This document shows, piece after piece, positions 4,117 through 8,712 of a stretch of 8,712 bases of DNA. This stretch comes from an uncultured Campylobacter sp. Lineage in GTDB: Bacteria > Campylobacterota > Campylobacteria > Campylobacterales > Campylobacteraceae. The DNA lies in assembly GCA_938036585.1 (NCBI GenBank), contig CALHQN010000193.1:1-8712 (forward strand). Direction: 5' to 3'. The translations under genes and the position numbers were made by a program. Position 1 is the first letter of the stretch; the number at the start of each line of letters is the position of its first letter. The notes below the pieces were generated by a model. It was not told the DNA's origin, ran no database searches, and worked only from the letters and a program-made list of their open reading frames with translations.

Positions 4117-7059
4117 GTGATTTTTTTAGGCATTGACGTAGGATCAACCACTGTTAAAACGGTAGTTTTAAATGAAAAATATGGAATTTTAAGCAAAAGC
4201 TACGAGAGGCATTTGGCAAAGCCCAAGGAGCTGGTGCTGGATAAAATTTTGCAAATCCAAAAAACCTATGCAGGCGAGCAATTCAGCGTCGCCATAGCGG
4301 GTTCGGCGGGCATGGGTATCGCCAAAAATTGCAAAATTCCGTTCGTCCAAGAGGTTTTCGCTACTTCGCTCGGCGTCAAACGGATGTTTCCGAAGACCGA
4401 CGTCGTCATCGAGCTCGGCGGCGAGGACGCTAAAATTTTATTTCTCACGGGCGGACTTGAAGAGCGTATGAACGGCTCGTGCGCGGGCGGTACCGGCGCA
4501 TTTATCGATCAGATGACCAATCTTTTGCATCTAGATATCACGGAGCTTGATCGTTTAAGCTTTGCAGCTAATAAAATTTACCCAATTGCCTCACGCTGCG
4601 GTGTGTTCGCCAAAAGCGATATTCAGCCGCTACTAAATCAGGGCGTACGCAAGGAAGACATTAGCGCCAGTATCTACGCCGCGGTCGTTGAGCAGACGAT
4701 CTCGGGGCTTGCGCAAGGTCGCGAGGTCAAGGGCAATATCCTGTTTTTGGGCGGCCCGCTGTTTTTCCTAAAAGGCCTTCAGGCTCGCTTTAAAGAGGCG
4801 CTAAAGCTCACCGATGAAACCGCGACCTTCCCCGACATCGCGCCTTATTTCGTGGCTTACGGCAGCGCGCTGTACGCAAAAGATACGGGTGAGACGTTAA
4901 ATTTAGAGGAGACGATCGCGCTTTTGAAAAAGGAGCCCGACAGAACCGCGCTGGAAGCCGAGCCGCCGCTTTTCAAAGACAGAGCGGAATTTGACGAGTT
5001 CACCGCTCGCCATGCCCGCGCGAGCGTGCCTAAGGTAGGTATCCACACCTACAGCGGAGATGCGTATTTGGGCGTGGATTGCGGCAGCACCACGATCAAA
5101 GTCGTACTGATAGGCGCAAACTATGAGCTATTGTATAAATTTTACTCCTCCAATAAAGGCGATCCCGTCGATATCCTGCTGCCACGTCTTAAGGAGCTAT
5201 ACGATCTTTGCGAAGGTCGCATTAAAATCAAAGGCAGCGGCGTTACCGGCTACGGCGAGGATCTTATAAAAACCGCCTTTCGCTTCGATTACGGCATTGT
5301 CGAGACGATCGCACATTATAGCGCCGCGCGCCACTTCAATCCGAAGGTAGATTTCATCATCGATATCGGCGGACAGGACATCAAGTGCTTTTCGATAAAG
5401 GATGAAAATATCGATTCTATCGTGCTAAACGAGGCGTGTAGCTCGGGCTGCGGCTCATTTTTGCAGACCTTTTCAAATTCTTTGGGCTATGACATTAAAG
5501 ATTTTGCAAACTTAGCTCTTTTTGCGACCCATCCCGCCAAGCTCGGTAGCCGCTGCACGGTCTTTATGAACTCCTCGGTCAAGCAGGCTCAAAAGGACGG
5601 CGCTACGATCGAGGACATCAGCGCGGGTCTTGCCATCAGCGTTATTAAAAACGCTATTTACAAGGTTATTCGCGTGCGAAATGCCGACGATCTTGGGCAA
5701 AATATCGTAGTGCAGGGCGGGACATTTTTAAATAATGCCGTGCTGCGCGCGTTTGAGCTTGAGCTTAAGAAAAACGTTATCCGCCTCGATATCAGCGAGC
5801 TTATGGGCGCATACGGCGCGGCGCTTTTTGCCAAAAATAACGCAAATGAGCGCACCGATATGATAAGTCGCGCCGAGCTTGATAGCTTTACTCACAGTAG
5901 CGAGTTTAGCGTCTGCAGGCTCTGTACCAATAAATGCCCGCTTACGATCAGCCACTTCGGCGATACTAAATTTGTCACAGGCAATAAATGTGAGCGCGGT
6001 GCGGGCAAGGAGATCCGCCACGACATTACGAATTTATTTGAGTTTAAAAACGAGCTTTTGCGAAAATATCGCAAGCCGCCGAAGCAGGGCGCACCGCGGG
6101 TCGGAATTCCGTTTGTTTTGAATATGTTCGAGATGATCCCGTTTTGGAGCGCATTTTTTGAAAATTTAGGCATGAGCCTCGTGCTGTCGCAAAAGCCACG
6201 AAAAGAGACGCTGTTTTTGGCAAGTCAGAGCATCCCGAGCGATACCGTCTGTTACCCGGCCAAAAGCGTGCACGGACACATCTACGATCTTTTAAACAAG
6301 GATGTGGATTTTATCTTTTATCCATGCATGAGCTACAGCCTGGATGAAAATATCAGCGAGAACTGCTACAACTGCCCCGTAGTCGCATATTACCCGGAGC
6401 TGATCCGCTCAAACGTAGGGGCACTGGAGGAGAAAAAATTCCTCTATCCGCATGTGGATCTGAATATGCAGGATTCGTTTGCAAAGACGATGCAAAGCGA
6501 GCTTACGGACGCCGGGTATAAATTTAATGTCGATGCGATAAAAAACGCCGTATTTCAGGGGCTAAAGGAGTTACAAAACTATAAAAACACCGTCCTAATC
6601 AAGGGCGAGGAAACTCTAAAAGAGATACAAAGCAGCGGCGCTAGCGCCGTCGTACTCGCGGGTCGTCCGTATCACATCGATAAGACGATCAACCACGGCA
6701 TCGATCGCTATCTAAATTCCTTAGGCTTCGTAGTTCTTAGCGAGGATTCGCTACCTTTGACGCAGGTGCGCACGAAATCGCTAAATCAATGGACCTACCA
6801 CGCCAGGCTTTATAGCGCGGCGCAGCTAGTTTGCAAATACCCGCGCATGCAGCTGGTGCAGTTAGTCAGCTTCGGCTGCGGGATCGACGCGATCACGGGC
6901 GATGAAGTGCGCGATATATTGCGCCAAAACGGTAAAATTTACACCCAGCTTAAGATCGACGAAGTCACCAACCTAGGTGCGGTCAAGATCCGCCTTCGCA
7001 GTCTAAAAGCTACCATGCTAGAGCGCGAGAAGCAAGCGCAATCAAAAAAAGGCCAATAA
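4117..7059 (+). CDS. Tandem BadF/HgdC-type activase with DUF2229-type Fe-S region (acyl-CoA dehydratase activase-related)
   Basis: This 980-residue protein has two ASKHA ATPase domains of the BadF/BadG/BcrA/HgdC type. Domain 1 (about 1-255) has GIDVGSTT at 5-12, ELGGEDAK at 99-106, and Cys122 (GSCAGGTG) and Cys161 (SRCGVF) at the places where HgdC cysteines hold a [4Fe-4S] cluster. Domain 2 (about 316-573) has GVDCGSTT at 319-326, DIGGQDIK at 416-423, Cys441 (EACSSGCG), an extra Cys445, and Cys480 (SRCTVF). A cysteine knot follows (C600, C603, C607, C625), then a DUF2229-type region with VCYPAK (C712), YPCMSY (C737), NCYNC (C750, C753), AGRPYH (848-853) and FGCGID (C921). Known family members use ATP to push low-potential electrons into a partner dehydratase or reductase. 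No signal peptide or membrane span is visible, so it is cytosolic. The partner is surely the next gene, overlapping by one base. The substrate is unknown. Confidence 0.9.
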   Translation: MIFLGIDVGSTTVKTVVLNEKYGILSKSYERHLAKPKELVLDKILQIQKTYAGEQFSVAIAGSAGMGIAKNCKIPFVQEVFATSLGVKRMFPKTDVVIELGGEDAKILFLTGGLEERMNGSCAGGTGAFIDQMTNLLHLDITELDRLSFAANKIYPIASRCGVFAKSDIQPLLNQGVRKEDISASIYAAVVEQTISGLAQGREVKGNILFLGGPLFFLKGLQARFKEALKLTDETATFPDIAPYFVAYGSALYAKDTGETLNLEETIALLKKEPDRTALEAEPPLFKDRAEFDEFTARHARASVPKVGIHTYSGDAYLGVDCGSTTIKVVLIGANYELLYKFYSSNKGDPVDILLPRLKELYDLCEGRIKIKGSGVTGYGEDLIKTAFRFDYGIVETIAHYSAARHFNPKVDFIIDIGGQDIKCFSIKDENIDSIVLNEACSSGCGSFLQTFSNSLGYDIKDFANLALFATHPAKLGSRCTVFMNSSVKQAQKDGATIEDISAGLAISVIKNAIYKVIRVRNADDLGQNIVVQGGTFLNNAVLRAFELELKKNVIRLDISELMGAYGAALFAKNNANERTDMISRAELDSFTHSSEFSVCRLCTNKCPLTISHFGDTKFVTGNKCERGAGKEIRHDITNLFEFKNELLRKYRKPPKQGAPRVGIPFVLNMFEMIPFWSAFFENLGMSLVLSQKPRKETLFLASQSIPSDTVCYPAKSVHGHIYDLLNKDVDFIFYPCMSYSLDENISENCYNCPVVAYYPELIRSNVGALEEKKFLYPHVDLNMQDSFAKTMQSELTDAGYKFNVDAIKNAVFQGLKELQNYKNTVLIKGEETLKEIQSSGASAVVLAGRPYHIDKTINHGIDRYLNSLGFVVLSEDSLPLTQVRTKSLNQWTYHARLYSAAQLVCKYPRMQLVQLVSFGCGIDAITGDEVRDILRQNGKIYTQLKIDEVTNLGAVKIRLRSLKATMLEREKQAQSKKGQ
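7048..7052 (+). promoter_or_regulatory. Ribosome binding site for the second accessory gene
   Basis: AAAGG ends 6 bases before ATG 7059 and lies inside the end of the upstream gene. With the TAATG overlap it indicates coupled but genuine re-initiation, and favours 7059 over the in-frame ATG at 7083. Confidence 0.6.
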
Positions 7060-8276
7060 TGTTTGCTAAATTTACAAAAGATATGAAACAAACCCACACA
7101 ATCCTGATCCCTACGATGATCGATCCGCACTTTCGCTTTATGCAGGGGGTGCTACGCGATGAGGGATATAAAAGCGTGCTGCTTAAAGAGGATCGTGCAA
7201 ATATCGTCGAAGAGGGGCTTCGCAGCGTTCATAACGATATGTGCTACCCAGCGCTGCTCGTCATCGGGCAGTTTATCGACGCGCTAAAAAGCGGCGAGTA
7301 CGATACGCACAAAGTAGCGCTTCTCATCAGTCAAACGGGCGGCGGCTGCAGGGCGAGCAACTATATAAATTTACTCCGCAAGGCGCTTGAAGATAGCGGC
7401 TTTTCTTATATTCCGGTGATCTCTTTAAATTTCGGCTCGCTTGACGAAAACGAGTTCGCGCTCGGTAAAAAATCGCTCATAAAGCTTATGGCTGCGATCT
7501 TTTACGGCGATTTGATGATGAGCCTTTATAATCAATGCAAGCCCTATGAGATGACCCCCGGCGCTACGAATGAAATTTACGAGCGGGTCGCCGCGCACAT
7601 CGCTTCGATGACAAACGAGTGGGCGTTTTTCCGCTTAAAAAAGAATTTTCGCTATATTTTGGAAAACTTTGCCGCCTTGCAGCGCAGCGGCGAGCAAAAG
7701 ATCCGCGTGGGCATCGTGGGCGAAATTTATCTAAAATACTCCCCTATCGGCAACAACGGCCTAAACGCCTATCTCATCCGCGAAAACGCAGAGCCCGTAA
7801 ATACGGGGCTAATGGATTTCGTGCTTACCTGCATCTACGATGCGGTTTACGACAAACAGCTTTACGGCAAGGGCGGCGCGGCGTATTATGGCTCGCTAGC
7901 GGTCGCGAAAATTTTAGAATTTTTCCAGGGCTGGCTGATAGAAGAGACGAAGCGATACGGATTTGCCGCGGCGACGCCGTTTGGCGAGGTGCGTGCAGCT
8001 GCCGAGGGCTACATCAGTCACGGCGTCAAGATGGGCGAGGGCTGGCTGCTAACGGCGGAGATGGTGGAGTTTATGAAGCGTGGTATCGAAAACGTCGTGT
8101 GCGCGCAGCCTTTCGGCTGCCTGCCTAACCACATCATCGCACGCGGAATGATCCGAAAGATCAAGCAAAACTACCCGCAGGCAAACATCGCCGCGATCGA
8201 CTACGATCCGGGCGCAAGCGCAGTAAATCAAGAAAACCGCATAAAACTGATGCTTGCCAACGCAAATCGAAAATAG
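7059..8276 (+). CDS. HgdB-like 2-hydroxyacyl-CoA dehydratase-family protein (partner of the activase)
   Basis: This 405-residue protein resembles the C-terminal part of long acyl-CoA dehydratase activase-related proteins and the HgdB/BcrB-type subunits that hold catalytic [4Fe-4S] or double-cubane clusters. Likely ligand or active-site motifs are NDMCYPA (Cys62), GGGCRASNY (Cys97) and CAQPFGCLPNH (Cys348, Cys354). The tail DYDPGASAVNQENRIKLM (381-398) matches the family's usual end. Further cysteines lie at 160 and 258. There is no signal peptide or membrane span. The start follows TAATG, with AAAGG six bases upstream; MKQTH at 7083 is a less likely alternative. It probably receives electrons from the 980-residue activase and reduces or dehydrates an unknown substrate. 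No genes for a CoA-transferase, 2-hydroxyacid dehydrogenase or separate HgdA-type subunit are in the window, so a CoA-ester substrate should not be assumed. Family assignment is good; function is inferred. Confidence 0.88.
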   Translation: MFAKFTKDMKQTHTILIPTMIDPHFRFMQGVLRDEGYKSVLLKEDRANIVEEGLRSVHNDMCYPALLVIGQFIDALKSGEYDTHKVALLISQTGGGCRASNYINLLRKALEDSGFSYIPVISLNFGSLDENEFALGKKSLIKLMAAIFYGDLMMSLYNQCKPYEMTPGATNEIYERVAAHIASMTNEWAFFRLKKNFRYILENFAALQRSGEQKIRVGIVGEIYLKYSPIGNNGLNAYLIRENAEPVNTGLMDFVLTCIYDAVYDKQLYGKGGAAYYGSLAVAKILEFFQGWLIEETKRYGFAAATPFGEVRAAAEGYISHGVKMGEGWLLTAEMVEFMKRGIENVVCAQPFGCLPNHIIARGMIRKIKQNYPQANIAAIDYDPGASAVNQENRIKLMLANANRK

Positions 8277-8277
8277 C

Positions 8278-8332
8278 GCACGAGGTTTATTTACTTGTGC
8301 CCGTCGGCTCATGCGCTTTGTTCTTTGAGCCG
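8278..8332 (+). terminator. Two successive hairpins after the accessory gene pair
   Basis: GCACGAG (8278-8284) pairs with CTTGTGC (8294-8300) with one G-T wobble. CGGCTCA (8305-8311) pairs exactly with TGAGCCG (8326-8332). They begin 2 and 29 bases after the stop at 8276. A TTTTT run occurs at 8344-8348, about 12 bases past the second stem, so this is only a weak intrinsic terminator; it may act in transcript-end protection. Confidence 0.35.
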
Positions 8333-8364
8333 CCGAATTGAGCTTTTTGCAGCTTAATCTTGGT

Positions 8365-8422
8365 CGCAATGCGGCGTAAATTTTAAAAATTTAGCGCGCA
8401 GCAAAGGATAAGTCGCATTGCG
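8365..8422. repeat. 9-bp inverted repeat enclosing an A/T palindrome
   Basis: CGCAATGCG (8365-8373) and CGCATTGCG (8414-8422) are exact inverted copies 40 bases apart. Between them TAAATTT (8377-8383) and AAATTTA (8387-8393) form a second dyad, with GCG and CGC next to it allowing three more pairs around one bulged base. Confidence 0.5.
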
Positions 8423-8558
8423 GTAAATTTAAAGAATTTTAGAATTTTTAGAAATTTCGGCGAGTAAATTTTCAAAGAATTTTGAAATTCCGAGCGGGCG
8501 AATCAATAAATTTTATCTACACTGCGCTTTTTGAACACGCATCTTTCTATGAAATACA

Positions 8559-8582
8559 GCGTGAAATTTTAAAATTTCACGC
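8559..8582. repeat. Perfect 24-bp palindrome
   Basis: GCGTGAAATTTT (8559-8570) is followed directly by its exact complement AAAATTTCACGC (8571-8582). It shares the GCGYGA-ATTTT core layout with the dyad at 3871-3896. It could be a protein-binding site, a dispersed palindromic element or an RNA hairpin. AAGTAAATTTTATC follows, so it is not a clean terminator. Confidence 0.65.
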
Positions 8583-8712
8583 AAGTAAATTTTATCACTC
8601 GCGGCGCCGTATCCGGCAAACCCGAGTCGCGATTTTGTGCGTATAACAGGTAATAGCGAGATCAGCCAAATTTACGATGATTAAATTTTGTAGATTTAAA
8701 TTTTGAATCGGT

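Larger units (their letters stand above)
8277..8712. other. Noncoding region with multiple inverted repeats
   Basis: No gene can be supported in these 436 bases on either strand, and no tRNA or CRISPR pattern is visible. The region is full of AAATTTT-type words and dyads: hairpins right after the last stop (8278-8332), a 9-bp inverted repeat at 8365-8422, a perfect palindrome at 8559-8582, a GC-rich dyad at 8597-8627 and a GAT(T)TAAATTTTG direct repeat at 8679-8705. A TATAAC at 8643-8648 could belong to a promoter for a gene beyond the window. Confidence 0.65.

Noticed and set aside
7619..8128. Plus-strand open frame of 169 codons inside the second accessory gene
   Set aside because: It is rich in Arg and Gly, a typical out-of-frame product of GC-rich codons, and the correct frame carries clear family motifs throughout.
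8049..8369. Minus-strand open frame of 106 codons at the 3' end of the second accessory gene
   Set aside because: Most of it lies opposite the well-conserved HgdB-like C terminus, and the protein has no recognisable motif; it is a shadow of the real gene.
8597..8640. GC-rich dyad ACTCG/CGAGT with inner GCCG/CGGC as an intrinsic terminator
   Set aside because: The stem is interrupted by an internal loop and followed only by ATTTTG some bases later; too weak to call.
1..8712. Search for CRISPR arrays, tRNA genes, insertion sequences or phage genes
   Set aside because: No regularly spaced repeats, no tRNA cloverleaf pattern recognised, and no transposase, integrase or phage protein among the translated frames.

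Overview
The window reads as a stretch of a Campylobacter-type (Campylobacterota) chromosome. The evidence is the gene order pseudouridine synthase - ffh - rpsP - KH protein - rimM - trmD - rplS, which matches the arrangement I recall from Campylobacter jejuni (the Cj0708-Cj0714 region), together with the constant use of A/T words such as AAATTTT and AAAATTTA between and inside genes. Base composition looks richer in G+C than C. jejuni, so one of the higher-GC, often oral, species (the C. gracilis / showae / rectus / curvus group) is more likely. This is a judgement by eye, not a computed identification.

Region 1 (1-3822) is housekeeping. It starts with the 3' end of an RluA-family pseudouridine synthase and the signal recognition particle GTPase Ffh. 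A structured 81-base gap follows, then a tight ribosome-biogenesis operon: rpsP (S16), a KhpA-like KH protein, rimM, trmD and rplS (L19). Within this operon the genes are 1 base apart or overlap by 4-8 bases, so translation is probably coupled. The products make, modify or mature ribosomes: S16 and RimM act on the 30S subunit, TrmD makes m1G37 in tRNA, and L19 sits in the 50S.

Region 2 (3823-4116) is a noncoding gap with two strong inverted repeats and two TATAAT-like -10 boxes.

Region 3 (4117-8276) is the accessory part and the most interesting one. Two genes overlap by one base (TAATG). The first encodes 980 residues: two BadF/BadG/HgdC-type ATPase (activase) domains in tandem, then a cysteine-rich DUF2229-type region. 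The second encodes a 405-residue protein like the 2-hydroxyacyl-CoA dehydratase HgdB. Together they cover what is, to my knowledge, often one protein of about 1,400 residues in anaerobes. Nearly all cysteines expected for iron-sulfur clusters are present. The likely role is ATP-driven delivery of very low-potential electrons to a reductase; the substrate is unknown, and no CoA-transferase, dehydrogenase or transporter lies in the window.

Region 4 (8277-8712) has no gene I can support. It holds several inverted repeats, among them a perfect 24-bp palindrome that resembles the one after rplS, so related palindromes bracket the accessory gene pair.
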